Positions 41,003 through 50,790 are shown, counted from the first letter of the stretch. The stretch: DNA of 54,927 nucleotides from Pseudomonas sp. UBA4194 (GCF_002379585.1 NZ_DFUE01000077.1:1-54927); one strand, 5' to 3'. Numbers and translations: made by a program. Notes: generated by a model from the letters alone, not told the origin.

Positions 41003-42319
41003 ATGTTCAATAACAAACTCAAACAGGAACTCGCCGAGCTTCGCGAGAAGGTCTCGTCGATGGAACAGGTGCGCGCCAGCCTCGACGAGGAAATGCTGGG
41101 GGTGTTCCTCGATCCGCAGGGCCGGATCACTTCGGTGAATGCCAACTTCGAACGGGAGATGGGCTATCGTCCAGGCGCCCTGACCGGGCATCCCATCAAT
41201 GAGCTGGTGCCCCAGCACGTCAAGGGTCTGGAGTTGTACGCGCTGTTCAAGGGTGCGCTGCAGCGCGGCGAGCACTACAGCGGCGTGATCCGCCTGATGC
41301 GTGGCGATGGCAGCGAGGCATGGCTGCGCTCGATCCTGCAGCCGATCAAGAACAGCGTCGGCGAGGTCACCCAGTTCTCGATCTACGCCAGCGACCTGAC
41401 CCGCACCATCGAGTCGTCGCGCGAAGATGAGAGCCTGATCAAGGCGCTGCTGCGGTCCACGGCGGTGATCGAGTTCAATCTGGAAGGCGAAGTGATCACC
41501 GCCAATGATCGCTTCCTCGACGCCATGGGCTACACCCTGGAACAAATTAAGGGCAAGCATCACCGCCTGTTCTGCGAGCAGGCCGAATCCAGCTCGGCGC
41601 AATACCGGGCGTTCTGGGACAAGCTGCGCAGTGGCGAATTCGTCGCCGACCGCTTCAAGCGCATTGACCGTCATGGCCGCGTAGTCTGGCTGGAAGCTTC
41701 GTACAATCCGGTGATCGATGCCCACGACAAGCTGTACAAGGTGGTCAAGTTCGCCACCGTGATCACCGACCAGGTCGATCAGGACGTGGCCGTGTCGCAG
41801 GCTGCCAACGTCGCCTTCAGCACCTCGCAGCAAACCGATGCCTGCGCCCAGCGCGGCGCCACGGTGGTCAAAGACACTGTGACCGTGATGCGTGAACTGG
41901 CCCAGTGCATGCAGCAGGCGGCCGACGGCATCGGTGCGCTGGATCAGCAGTCACAGATGATCGGCAGCATCATCAAGACCATCAGCAGCATTGCCGAGCA
42001 GACCAACCTGCTGGCCCTCAACGCGGCGATCGAGGCGGCCCGCGCCGGTGAGCAGGGCCGTGGCTTTGCGGTGGTGGCCGACGAAGTGCGGCAACTGGCC
42101 TCGCGCACCAGCAAGGCCACCGAGGAAATCACCGGAGTGGTGCAGCAGAATCAGAAGCTGGCGGGCCAGGCGGTGGCCTTGATGGAAACCGGAAGAAAGC
42201 AGGCCGATCAGGGGCTGGCGCTGGCCAATGAAGCCGGCGAAGTGATCGTGGAAATTCAGGACGGCGCGCAGCGGGTGGTGGATGTGGTCGGGCAGTTTGC
42301 CAATCGGTTGGGGCATTGA
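41003..42319 (+). CDS. Soluble methyl-accepting chemotaxis protein with two PAS domains
   Basis: A 438-residue chemoreceptor without membrane helices: PAS domains about 25-135 (GVFLDPQGRITSVNANFEREMGY) and 150-260 (VIEFNLEGEVITANDRFLDAMGY), then a signalling domain with the conserved hairpin NLLALNAAIEAARAGEQGRG. It resembles Aer-like or BdlA-type cytoplasmic receptors that sense redox or energy state. The protein stops soon after the hairpin, so the adaptation helices are short. ATG 41003 is preferred to 40949 because AGGGA lies upstream. Confidence 0.9.
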   Translation: MFNNKLKQELAELREKVSSMEQVRASLDEEMLGVFLDPQGRITSVNANFEREMGYRPGALTGHPINELVPQHVKGLELYALFKGALQRGEHYSGVIRLMRGDGSEAWLRSILQPIKNSVGEVTQFSIYASDLTRTIESSREDESLIKALLRSTAVIEFNLEGEVITANDRFLDAMGYTLEQIKGKHHRLFCEQAESSSAQYRAFWDKLRSGEFVADRFKRIDRHGRVVWLEASYNPVIDAHDKLYKVVKFATVITDQVDQDVAVSQAANVAFSTSQQTDACAQRGATVVKDTVTVMRELAQCMQQAADGIGALDQQSQMIGSIIKTISSIAEQTNLLALNAAIEAARAGEQGRGFAVVADEVRQLASRTSKATEEITGVVQQNQKLAGQAVALMETGRKQADQGLALANEAGEVIVEIQDGAQRVVDVVGQFANRLGH

Positions 42320-42419
42320 TTTTCGGGTGATGGGCTGGGTTCTTCGGTAAGTGGAGCATTCACCGCTAAACTCCCTACCCTACACAACCCGCCCTCCAAC
42401 CCAAGGACGCTCTTGCGCA

Positions 42420-43358
42420 ATGCTTGCCATCTTCAACGTCGCCTTTCCCGTGTTCGGCCTGATTTTGATCGGCTTCGTCTGTCGGCGGCGCAACATCCTG
42501 GGGCCGAATGCTTCCACCGAACTCAACCGTTTCGTGATCTATCTGGGGCTGCCCTCACTGCTGTTCGAAGCTATGGCGCGACTGGGGTCGGTGGAGGCGT
42601 TGAACCTGGGCTACATCCTGTCGTTCGCCCTGGGCATGGCGGTGGTGTTCCTCTTGACCTTGTGGTTACGCCTGCGCCATGACGCGCATTTCATCGATGC
42701 CACGGTCGACGCATTGGGGGCCGCCTATCCCAATGCGGGCTTCCTCGGTATTCCGCTGTGTCTGCTGACGTTCGGCCAGCAGGCGATTGCGCCAGGCGTC
42801 ATTGGGGTATTGATGACTGCGTGCGTACTTTTCGCGATCGCCATCATCATGATCGAAACCTCCCGCCAGACAGAAAAGCACCTGGGCCGGACCTTGGCCA
42901 AGGTTGGCGGTTCGCTGCTGCGCAATCCGATCATGGTGGCGCCGGTGCTGGGCAGCCTGGTGGCCTGGAGTGGCGTGGCGCTGCCAACCGGGGTGCAGCA
43001 ACTGTTCAATTTTCTGGGCGGCGCCGCCGGGCCTTGCGCACTGGTCTCGATCGGCCTGTTCCTGGCCGCTACCGAGTCGCGCAGGGCCGATAATCACACG
43101 CTGTGGATGCTGGTGGCCATGAAGCTGCTGTTGCAGCCGGCACTTACAGCGGTGCTGGCGTTCTGGGTGTTCGACATGCCGCCGATGTGGGCGTGGTCGG
43201 CACTGCTGTTGAGCGCATTGCCCATCGGCAATGGCCCGTTCATGCTGGCCGCGCTGTTCGGTAGGGAGGCTGACACCATGTCACGCGCGATTCTGGTGTC
43301 GACCTTGTTGTCGCTGGTGACGGTGTCGTTGATTCTGGCGTGGATTCCGGCGATGTGA
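42420..43358 (+). CDS. AEC-family transporter (auxin efflux carrier-like)
   Basis: A 312-residue membrane protein with about ten helices. The N-terminal repeat AIFNVAFPVFGLILIGFVCRR and the second repeat GGSLLRNPIMVAPVLGSLVAW are characteristic. Members export or import malonate, malate and other organic anions; the substrate is not evident. ATG 42420 has a weak AAGG 13 bases upstream. Confidence 0.87.
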   Translation: MLAIFNVAFPVFGLILIGFVCRRRNILGPNASTELNRFVIYLGLPSLLFEAMARLGSVEALNLGYILSFALGMAVVFLLTLWLRLRHDAHFIDATVDALGAAYPNAGFLGIPLCLLTFGQQAIAPGVIGVLMTACVLFAIAIIMIETSRQTEKHLGRTLAKVGGSLLRNPIMVAPVLGSLVAWSGVALPTGVQQLFNFLGGAAGPCALVSIGLFLAATESRRADNHTLWMLVAMKLLLQPALTAVLAFWVFDMPPMWAWSALLLSALPIGNGPFMLAALFGREADTMSRAILVSTLLSLVTVSLILAWIPAM

Positions 43359-43377
43359 TGGGGTGACCTCGAGGGCC

Positions 43378-43752
43378 TCATCGCGGGCAGAGCCCGCTCC
43401 CACAGGGACCGCGTGAACACCAAAGAGCCCTGATGCCAGAGCTACTGCCCACAGGGGCCGTGTGAACACCACAGAACCCTGATGCCAGAGCTACTGCCCA
43501 CAGGGGCCGTGTGAACACCACAGAACCCTGATGCCAGAGCTACTGCCCACAGGGACCGCGTGAACACCAAAGAGCCCTGATGCCAGAGCTACTGCCCACA
43601 GGGACCGTGTGAACACCAAAGAGCCCTGATGCCAGAGCTACTGCCCACAGGGACCGTGTGAACACCAAAGAGCCCTGATGCCAGAGCTACTGCCCACAGG
43701 GGCCGTGTGAACACCACAGAACCCTGTGGGAGCGGGCTCTGCCCGCGATGGG
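43378..43752. repeat. 49-base tandem repeat, six full copies and one partial, framed by inverted REP family A elements
   Basis: Full units begin at 43401, 43450, 43499, 43548, 43597 and 43646; a partial seventh begins at 43695. Each starts CACAGGG and continues with CCGYGTGAACACCA and CCCTGATGCCAGAGC. Copies differ at about five positions. Inverted REP elements (ATCGCGGGCAGAGCCCGCTCCCA and its complement) lie at both ends. This occupies the 410-base spacer; no gene is seen. Confidence 0.95.
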
Positions 43753-43768
43753 GCCCTCCAGGCCGCCG

Positions 43769-44536
43769 TCAATCCCGCATGTAGCCCCCATCCACATCCA
43801 TGATTTCCCCGGTCACGAACGCGGCCGCATCCGAGGCCAGGAAACACACCGCCGCGGCGATGTCCCGCGGTGTTCCGGCGCGGCCCAGGGGCATGTCGGC
43901 CAGTACCCGGGCGCGCGCGTCGGGTGCCAGCACGCTGGTCATTTCGGTGTCGGTCAGGGCCGGGGCGACGGCATTGGCGGTGATATTGAAGGGCCCGCCT
44001 TCGCGAGCCAAGCCCTTGGTCAGCGCTATCACACCGCCCTTGGCCGCGGCGTAGCAGCTGTTGCCCAGCAACCCACCGCCGCGTTTGCCCGCCACCGAGG
44101 CGATATTGATGATCCGCCCAGCGCGCCGATCCATCATCGCCGGCAGCACTGCCTTGGCGCAGTAGAAGACACTGGTCAGGTCGATGGCCATGACACGGTT
44201 CCACTCAGCGGCACTGACTTCCAGCAAAGGCCCGGTGGAGACGATGCCGGCGTTGTTGACCAGGATGTCGACGTCCCCCCACTGCATTCGAACCGCCGCC
44301 ACCATGGCCAGCACTTGCTGCTCATCGGAGACGTCGACAGCCAGGCCCAGAGCCTCTATGCCCTGCCCGCCCAATTGGGCAGCAGCACGTTGCGCGGCAG
44401 TGAGGTCGAGATCGGCGACCACCACGCGTGCACCGCATTGGCCGAGGGCTTGGGCGATGGCAAAACCGATGCCGCGGGCGGCACCCGTGACCAAGGCGAT
44501 ACGGCCGGTGATGGCGAGGGAGACAGGGGTATTCAT
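43769..44536 (-). CDS. Short-chain dehydrogenase/reductase (SDR1)
   Basis: A 255-residue classical SDR: TGAARGIG cofactor motif, NNAG, catalytic serine in NIASVAG, and YAAAK. AAGGGA precedes ATG 44536. It lies 37 bases downstream of the sigma-54 activator gene and is probably cotranscribed with it. The aspartate at the end of the second strand (VVVADLD) suggests NAD preference. The substrate, probably a hydroxy acid or hydroxyacyl-CoA of the island pathway, is not known. Confidence 0.9.
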   Translation of the reverse strand: MNTPVSLAITGRIALVTGAARGIGFAIAQALGQCGARVVVADLDLTAAQRAAAQLGGQGIEALGLAVDVSDEQQVLAMVAAVRMQWGDVDILVNNAGIVSTGPLLEVSAAEWNRVMAIDLTSVFYCAKAVLPAMMDRRAGRIINIASVAGKRGGGLLGNSCYAAAKGGVIALTKGLAREGGPFNITANAVAPALTDTEMTSVLAPDARARVLADMPLGRAGTPRDIAAAVCFLASDAAAFVTGEIMDVDGGYMRD

Positions 44537-44573
44537 TGTTGTTATTCCCTTGGGTGTGATTGTGGGTGGGCCA

Positions 44574-45629
44574 TCAAGCCAACGAATACCCACCCTGCGC
44601 CAATTGATCCTTGAGCGGCGCAATCCCCAAGCGCCGCAGCACCCGATACAGCGAAGGCCTGCAGATACCCAGCGCCCGGGCTGCAGCGGACATGTTCCAG
44701 CGGCACTCGTTGAGCACGCCGAGCACATCGTCGCGCTCACTCGCCGGCGCGGCCGCGGGGGCCGCGCGCAAGATGGGCGTGACAGTGGCTGTCTTGACCA
44801 CCGCCGGCGCCGAGGTCTGGGCCAGGAATTCGGCCGGTAGATCCGCCAGCTGGATACGCGCGCCTTCCATCACCGCGCAGGCATAGCGGATGACCGCGCG
44901 GAGCTGACGCAGATTGCCCGGCCAGCTGTGGTTGAGCAGCAGCGGCCAGACGCTGGGGGCCAGCACCTGCTGCGGATCGCACCCCGGCAGCTCGCTGGCC
45001 AGCATGCCGCGCACCAGCTCGGCGATGTCGGTGCGTTCGCGCAACGGCGGCAGGCGCACCACACCGGTGGCGATGCGGTAGAACAGGTCCTCGCGAAAGG
45101 CGCCGTTTTCCACCATCTGCTCCAGGTTCTGATGGGTGGCGCAGATCAAGGCAAAATCCACCGGCACGCTGCGCTCGGCGCCCAACGGGGTGATCTCGCG
45201 CTCGGCAATGACTCGCAGCAGACGGGTCTGCTGTTCGTAGGGCATATCGCCGATTTCATCCAGAAACAAGGTGCCGCCATCGGCTTGTACCACCTTGCCC
45301 TTCTTGCCGCACGGCAGCGCGCCGGAGAACGCACCGCGCGAATAGCCGAACAGCTCGCTTTCCACCAGGCTTTCCGGAATCGATGCGCAATTGAGCGCCA
45401 CGCACTGAGCGGAACGTCGCTGGCCGTGCGCGTGCAGGGCGCGCGCCAGGACCTCCTTGCCGGTGCCTGTCTCGCCCTGGATCAGCACGGCAATGCCACG
45501 CTCCATCAAACGCAGGGCACGGCCAAAGGCCTGGCGTACCTGCGGGTCGCTGTCGTGGGCGATATCACATTCGGGGCGGTCGTTGAACCGAGCGGGGGCA
45601 AGCGAAACGTGTTCACGTACGGAGGGCAT
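44574..45629 (-). CDS. Sigma-54-dependent activator lacking a sensory domain
   Basis: A 351-residue protein: AAA+ domain from about residue 25 (Walker A GETGTGKE at 52-59, sigma-54 contact loop GAFSGA at 99-104, Walker B LFLDEI, arginine fingers in FREDLFYRI) and a C-terminal Fis-type helix-turn-helix (NMSAAARALGICRPSLYRVL). Only about 30 residues precede the AAA+ domain, so the usual GAF or PAS sensor of AcoR-like activators is missing, as in PspF. GAFSGA replaces the common GAFTGA. ATG 45629 follows AAAAGG eight bases away. Two sigma-54 promoters 5 kb away are likely targets. Confidence 0.9.
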   Translation of the reverse strand: MPSVREHVSLAPARFNDRPECDIAHDSDPQVRQAFGRALRLMERGIAVLIQGETGTGKEVLARALHAHGQRRSAQCVALNCASIPESLVESELFGYSRGAFSGALPCGKKGKVVQADGGTLFLDEIGDMPYEQQTRLLRVIAEREITPLGAERSVPVDFALICATHQNLEQMVENGAFREDLFYRIATGVVRLPPLRERTDIAELVRGMLASELPGCDPQQVLAPSVWPLLLNHSWPGNLRQLRAVIRYACAVMEGARIQLADLPAEFLAQTSAPAVVKTATVTPILRAAPAAAPASERDDVLGVLNECRWNMSAAARALGICRPSLYRVLRRLGIAPLKDQLAQGGYSLA

Positions 45630-45785
45630 CAGCGTCACCTTTTATTGTTCTATAGCTTGTGACTATGTCGACTCACCGCGCTTGTGACGCGACGGTCGAA
45701 GTGGCGTTGCAGATTCACAATAGTCCAGGCGAACTTATATTTTCCAATCCATAATCAAGCATCCATTGATACCTTTGCGAGCATC

Positions 45786-46685
45786 ATGATCGAGCTAAGG
45801 CATTTACAGTATTTCCGCGCACTGGCTGAAACCCTGCACTTTGGGAGGGCGGCGGCAAGGCTGCATATCTCGCAGCCGCCGCTGTCGCGGCAGATCGCGC
45901 TGCTGGAAGATGAATTGGGGGTCAAGCTGTTCGACCGGTCGCGTCGGCGGGTGGAACTGACGGATGCCGGGCAGCGCTTCTATCTGGATACCGGCACCGT
46001 ATTCGCGGCGTTCGAACAGGCCAAGCGCAATGCCCTGGCCGCTGCACGCGGTGCGGCGGGCGAGTTATCGGTGGGCTTCATGATGTCCACGGCCTACAGC
46101 GTGACTCCGGCGATCACCCGCCGGTACGCGGCGCTGTATCCTCAAGTGAACCTGAAACTGACCGAGACCTTGCCACTGGATCTGGCTCAGGACATCAGCA
46201 GTGGCAGCAAGGACGTGGCGATCATGTACCGCCCGCAGGATTGCACGGGGCTGGAGACGGTGACCATCTACCGCGAGGAGATGACGGTGGTGCTGCCGCC
46301 CGGGCATCGATTGCTGGAACAGGCGCTGATCGAGCCTCAGGATCTGGCTGGGGAAACCTTCATCATCGTGCCGCGGCGCATCGCCCCGGCGCTGCACGAC
46401 ATGATCGTCAATTACTGCCTGCAGCACGGCGTCACGCCCAACGTGGGGCTGGAAATCAATATGCAGCAGACCATCGTCAACCTGGTGGGTGAAGGGCTGG
46501 GCATCGCCATCGTGCCCCGCTCGATGCGCAACATGCGCCTGGCCACCACCACCTTCCGGCCGTTGCGCAACGCCCCGGTGATCGAGGTGGTGGCCGTGTG
46601 GAAAGCGGATAACCACAACCCTTGCATCGCTACCTTCATCGAAAGCGCGGAAGTGGCAGGGGCGCAGGCGTTACGCGAGCTTTGA
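45786..46685 (+). CDS. LysR-family transcriptional regulator
   Basis: A 299-residue LysR protein with the N-terminal winged helix (MIELRHLQYFRALAETLHFGRAAARLHISQPPLSRQI) and a substrate-binding domain. It is divergent from the sigma-54 activator across 156 bases and convergent with SDR2. The binding-domain start (GFMMSTAYSVTPAI) resembles the CatR/BenM-like group. Its targets may include the adjacent island. The start follows from family alignment; the longer frame adds 34 unsupported codons. Confidence 0.9.
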   Translation: MIELRHLQYFRALAETLHFGRAAARLHISQPPLSRQIALLEDELGVKLFDRSRRRVELTDAGQRFYLDTGTVFAAFEQAKRNALAAARGAAGELSVGFMMSTAYSVTPAITRRYAALYPQVNLKLTETLPLDLAQDISSGSKDVAIMYRPQDCTGLETVTIYREEMTVVLPPGHRLLEQALIEPQDLAGETFIIVPRRIAPALHDMIVNYCLQHGVTPNVGLEINMQQTIVNLVGEGLGIAIVPRSMRNMRLATTTFRPLRNAPVIEVVAVWKADNHNPCIATFIESAEVAGAQALREL

Positions 46686-46690
46686 GGGGT

Positions 46691-46826
46691 GCCAGTGCCG
46701 GCCCCATCGCGGGTAGAACCCGCTCCCACAGGGGGTGGGGGTGTCGGGGGGCTTGGGTGTACGATTGCTGGGGTGAAATGCGGTCTCGTGTGGGAGCGGG
46801 TTCTACCCGCGATGGGGCCGGCACTG
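46691..46826. repeat. Inverted pair of REP family A elements
   Basis: CGGCCCCATCGCGGGTAGAA...CGCTCCCAC is repeated in inverted orientation at the other end of the spacer, giving long complementary arms between the convergent LysR and SDR2 genes. Confidence 0.85.
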
Positions 46827-46842
46827 ACACACCCCAGGAACC

Positions 46843-47640
46843 TCAGATCTCCAGAATCCCCGAGGCCATGAACCCACCGTCCACCGGGATCACATGCCCG
46901 CTGATGTACGAGGCATCGTCGGACGCCAGAAACGCCACCGCGCCTGCCATCTCCGCCGGCGTGCCATAGCGGCGCAATGGCACCGCCCGGGCATAGGAAT
47001 CGCGGGTGGCGCTGGAATGCAGGCGCTGGGTCAGCGGCGTATCCACCGGCCCTGGGGCAATGCCATTGACAGTGATGCCGTACTCGGCCAGTTCGATCGC
47101 CATCTGCCGGGTCAAGCCGATCACCGCAGCCTTCGACGTACCATACGCGGTACGCCCCATGCTCGCGCGCATGCCACTGATCGACGCCACGTTGATGATC
47201 CGCCCCCAGCCATTGGCCCGCATCAAGCGAGCCGCATGCTGGCCACAGAGCAACGTGCCGGTCACGTTGATGTTCAGCACCCGCTGCCAGTCCGCCAGAT
47301 CACAGTCCAGAAACGCCTGGGTTCTGGCAATACCCGCATTGTTCACCAACACATCGCAGCGCTCGAGGCTGGCGAATGCCGCAGCGATCGACTGCTCGTC
47401 GCCGATGTCAATGACCAGCGCCTGGGCTTCGATACCTTGGGCGCGCAAGCCGGCAACCCCCTCGTCGGCAGCCGTGGCGTTGATGTCGGCGACCACCACC
47501 CGATGCCCATCCTGGCCCAGGCGCTCGGCAATCGCGGCGCCGATGCCCATTGCCGCCCCTGTGACCAGCGCCACCCGACCCACCGCACCTTGGCCGGATA
47601 CCGCGGTAGAACGTGAAACCTTAATGACTGCTTGGCTCAT
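46843..47640 (-). CDS. Short-chain dehydrogenase/reductase (SDR2)
   Basis: A 265-residue classical SDR with TGAAMGIG, NNAG, NVASISG and YGTSK. VVVADIN after the second strand favours NAD. It begins 13 bases after the dctQM stop, with GAGAGG upstream, and closes the dctP-dctQM-SDR2 operon. It differs from SDR1 in sequence, so the two probably act on different intermediates or stereoisomers. Confidence 0.9.
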   Translation of the reverse strand: MSQAVIKVSRSTAVSGQGAVGRVALVTGAAMGIGAAIAERLGQDGHRVVVADINATAADEGVAGLRAQGIEAQALVIDIGDEQSIAAAFASLERCDVLVNNAGIARTQAFLDCDLADWQRVLNINVTGTLLCGQHAARLMRANGWGRIINVASISGMRASMGRTAYGTSKAAVIGLTRQMAIELAEYGITVNGIAPGPVDTPLTQRLHSSATRDSYARAVPLRRYGTPAEMAGAVAFLASDDASYISGHVIPVDGGFMASGILEI

Positions 47641-47653
47641 GACCAGGCCTCTC

Positions 47654-49537
47654 TTATAGGAAACCGATGGAAATCCAGGGGAAACAGGCAACGATCACCA
47701 ATGCCACCACCAACGCCCCCAGGTAGCCCCAGACGCGGCGAATGACATGGTCGGACGAAGTCTTGCTGATGGCGCAGGCGGCATAGAAACCTACGCCCAA
47801 GGGTGGCGCGAACAGGCCGATACCCATGGCCAGAATCACCACCATGGCGTAGTGCACCGGGTGGATGCCGAGCATCTCGGCCAAGGGGAACATCAGCGGC
47901 CCGAACAGCACGATGGCCGGTATCCCCTCCAGCACACTGCCCAGCACTAGGAAGGTCACGATGGTGACGATCATGAAGCCGATGGCGCCGCCAGGGATCT
48001 CGCTGATCAGGTCCACCAGGTTGGCCGAGAAGCCTGATTGCGTCAGCGCCCAGGCCATGGCCGAGGCCATGCCGATGATCAACAGAATGGCGCCGGACAA
48101 CGCTGCCGCCTCGATCATCATCGGGTACACCTTGCGAAACTCGATATGGCGCATGAACAGGTGCATCACCAGGCCCACCAGCACCACATAGGCCACGCCA
48201 ATGGTCGAAACCTCAGTGGCCGTGGCCGCGCCTTCCAGTACGGCCACGCGAATCAGCAAAGGCAACGCCAGGGCCGGCAACGCGACCATGAAGGTCTTGG
48301 CCACCACCGACAGCGGAGCGCGCTTGATGTCCGGGATCGCTTCCTTGCGTGAACGCCACCAGCAGACGATGGCGATCACCACGGTTGCCACCACCGCCGG
48401 CATCAAGCCACCAATGAACAGTGCAGTGATCGACACGCTGCAGACCGCGCCGATGGTGATCAGCACCAGGCTGGGGGGAATGGTTTCGGTCATGGCCCCG
48501 GTAGCGGCCAACAGAGCCGCCAGCTCCTCAGGCTTGGAGCCGCGCTTTTTCATTTCGGGAAACAGCGCCGGCGCCACTGCTGCCATGTCGGCGACTTTCG
48601 AGCCGGAGATTCCCGACACCAGAAACATCGCCCCCAACAGCACGTATTGCAGACCGCCACGAACGTGGCCCAACAGCGACCCCATGAAATCGATCAAGGT
48701 CCGCGCCATGCCCGACAGTTGCAGCACCACGCCGAGCAGCACGAACAGCGGCACAGCCAGCAGCACCATGTGCGACATGCCCTCATCCATTCGCCCGACC
48801 ACGATGGACAGGGGGGCATGGGTGGCCAGCGCCAGGTAGGCCATAGTGGCGGTACCGAAGGCAAAAGCGATGGGAATGCCGCCGAAGACACAGGCTCCCA
48901 GCAGCACCAGGAAGAACACCACCAGGTTGTAGTTGCCGATCTCGGCCAGCAGCGGTTGCGCCAGCCACAACGCGCCGGCCACCACGGCCACCACCGCCAC
49001 CCCGGCCAGGAACTGGCGCAAGGTGGAATAGCGCGCCATGCGCGCCACTGCCGCCAGCAACATCAGCACCGCGCCGGTGGGCAAGGCGGCAGCGCGCACG
49101 CCATCGGGAATGCCCAGGGCTGGGGTGGTAATCGCCATCTGTTCGTGGGAATGGATCATGGCCGGGGAGATGATCATGGCCACGAACAGCACCACGATCA
49201 GCGCAGACAGGGTTTCACTGAACCCCCGCCAGGCCAGCGGCAACTTGTTCACCAGCGCCGACATGCGCATGTGTTCGCCGCGATCCAACGCCAGGACGGC
49301 GCCGAACATCGCCAGCCAGATGAACAGCGAGGACGCCAGTTCGTCGGTCCACACCAACGGGTTGTGCATCACGTAACGGGAGAACACCCCGGCGAGCAGC
49401 ACGCCTGTCTCGATCAACATCAAGGCGACCGCAAGCGCCTCCACCACACGCATTGTGCAACGGTTGAGGCAGGTAAGCGCCCGGGCCGGCAGGCGCATTG
49501 CAGCAGTGGAGGCCGGCAGCGCCGGGGCGCTCATCAT
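47654..49537 (-). CDS. dctQM: TRAP transporter, fused DctQ-DctM membrane protein
   Basis: A 627-residue protein joining the small four-helix DctQ subunit (about 30-200) to the large twelve-helix DctM subunit (about 205-627). TRAP features include LVWTDELASSLFIWL in DctQ and SGISGSKVADMAAVAP in DctM. Fused QM proteins are known from sialic-acid transporters. ATG 49537 overlaps the dctP stop. It drives uptake by ion gradient with the binding protein encoded upstream. Confidence 0.93.
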   Translation of the reverse strand: MMSAPALPASTAAMRLPARALTCLNRCTMRVVEALAVALMLIETGVLLAGVFSRYVMHNPLVWTDELASSLFIWLAMFGAVLALDRGEHMRMSALVNKLPLAWRGFSETLSALIVVLFVAMIISPAMIHSHEQMAITTPALGIPDGVRAAALPTGAVLMLLAAVARMARYSTLRQFLAGVAVVAVVAGALWLAQPLLAEIGNYNLVVFFLVLLGACVFGGIPIAFAFGTATMAYLALATHAPLSIVVGRMDEGMSHMVLLAVPLFVLLGVVLQLSGMARTLIDFMGSLLGHVRGGLQYVLLGAMFLVSGISGSKVADMAAVAPALFPEMKKRGSKPEELAALLAATGAMTETIPPSLVLITIGAVCSVSITALFIGGLMPAVVATVVIAIVCWWRSRKEAIPDIKRAPLSVVAKTFMVALPALALPLLIRVAVLEGAATATEVSTIGVAYVVLVGLVMHLFMRHIEFRKVYPMMIEAAALSGAILLIIGMASAMAWALTQSGFSANLVDLISEIPGGAIGFMIVTIVTFLVLGSVLEGIPAIVLFGPLMFPLAEMLGIHPVHYAMVVILAMGIGLFAPPLGVGFYAACAISKTSSDHVIRRVWGYLGALVVALVIVACFPWISIGFL

Positions 49538-50565
49538 GCCAATTTCCCCGAATACTTCTCCAGGATCGCCCAGGCCGAATCACCGAAGGTCTTGTGCCAG
49601 TCGCCGTAGTAGTTGGCGCTGCGCAGTTTCTCGCGGAACGGATCGGGCGCCGCGTCCACCAGCTCCAGACCCTTCTCCTTGAGGGTGTCGCGGATGCTGC
49701 CCTGCAGGGCCGCGAGGTCAGCGCGCTGGCCGACGATGGCGGCATCGATGTGCTTGCGCACCACGGCCTGCACGTCTGCCGGCAGGCGGGCAAAGGACTT
49801 GCTGTTGCCCAGCATCCAGAAGCCATCCCATACATGGTTGGTCAGCGAGCAGTATTTCTGCACCTCGTAGAGCTTGGCCGAGGACACCAGGGTCAGGGGA
49901 TTTTCCTGACCCTCGACGATGCGCGTCTGCAGGGCCGAGTACACCTCGGCGAAGTTGATGCTGGTGGGCGCCGCGTCGAAGGCCTTGAAGATCGACATGA
50001 TGATCGGGCTGGGTGGCACCCGCAGCTTCATGCCGACCAGGTCTTCAGGCTTGGCCACCGGGCGGGTACTGGTGGTGGTGACGCGGAAGCCGTTGTCCCA
50101 GATCTTGTCGAAGGCGAACAGGGTTTCGGTCTTGGCGATCTCGCCGCGCACATGGGCGCCGAGGTCACCGTCCATGGCGCTCCAGACCTGGTCGTAGTCC
50201 TTGAAGGCAAACCCGACGGCGCTGATCTGCACCGACGGTACCAGGGTGCCGAGAATCACCGGCGACAGGGCGAACAGATCGACCGCGCCGGAACGCACCT
50301 GGGCCAGGGTATCGGTGTCGCTGCCCAACTGGCTGCTGGGGAACACCTGAATCTGTACCGCGCCGTTGGTTTCTTCCTTGATGGCCTTGGCCATCTCCCG
50401 CGCCCGCACGTTCATCGGATGGATCATGGGCAGGTTGTTGGCAAACTTCAGTTTGAAATCGGCTGCCTGGCTCCTGGGGCTGTACAAGCCGATGCCGGTG
50501 GCAGCGAGCGCCGCCGAGGCAAGGGTGGCCGTCTTGATGAAACTGCGGCGCGAGAAATCGCTCAT
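49534..50565 (-). CDS. dctP: TRAP transporter periplasmic binding protein DctP
   Basis: A 343-residue DctP-type binding protein. The N-terminus MSDFSRRSFIKTATL is a twin-arginine signal, followed by a hydrophobic stretch and mature start near ADFKLKFAN. The conserved carboxylate-binding arginine is probably in GMKLRVPPSP. TRAP substrates are mostly carboxylic acids, in line with the CoA ligase encoded divergently. A sigma-54 promoter lies about 75 bases upstream. Confidence 0.93.
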   Translation of the reverse strand: MSDFSRRSFIKTATLASAALAATGIGLYSPRSQAADFKLKFANNLPMIHPMNVRAREMAKAIKEETNGAVQIQVFPSSQLGSDTDTLAQVRSGAVDLFALSPVILGTLVPSVQISAVGFAFKDYDQVWSAMDGDLGAHVRGEIAKTETLFAFDKIWDNGFRVTTTSTRPVAKPEDLVGMKLRVPPSPIIMSIFKAFDAAPTSINFAEVYSALQTRIVEGQENPLTLVSSAKLYEVQKYCSLTNHVWDGFWMLGNSKSFARLPADVQAVVRKHIDAAIVGQRADLAALQGSIRDTLKEKGLELVDAAPDPFREKLRSANYYGDWHKTFGDSAWAILEKYSGKLA

Positions 50566-50638
50566 GTAGCTCTCCTGACCTTATTGTTGTTATTCGCCTG
50601 TCTCGGCGATGGGATAGCGGTGCACTGTCGATGGATAA

Positions 50639-50654
50639 AGCAAATCGGGTGCCA
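50639..50654 (-). promoter_or_regulatory. Sigma-54 (-24/-12) promoter of dctP-dctQM-SDR2
   Basis: TGGCACCCGATTTGCT on the minus strand matches the consensus TGGCAC-N5-TTGC with the required ten bases between GG and GC. The dctP ATG is 74 bases downstream. Confidence 0.85.
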
Positions 50655-50790
50655 CCCCTATCCGGTCCTCGGCAAATAGCCATTGCCAACCAGTGGAAAG
50701 CGCTCAAGTGGCTGATTCTCGGACACTAAATCGAACTTGTTTGAATGGTTCAGACGCTGGCGTGGAGGGCTCATCGCTCGCGCCCCTGTT

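Noticed and set aside
43401..43726. CRISPR array
   Set aside because: The 49-base units follow each other directly with no unique spacers, and no cas genes are present.
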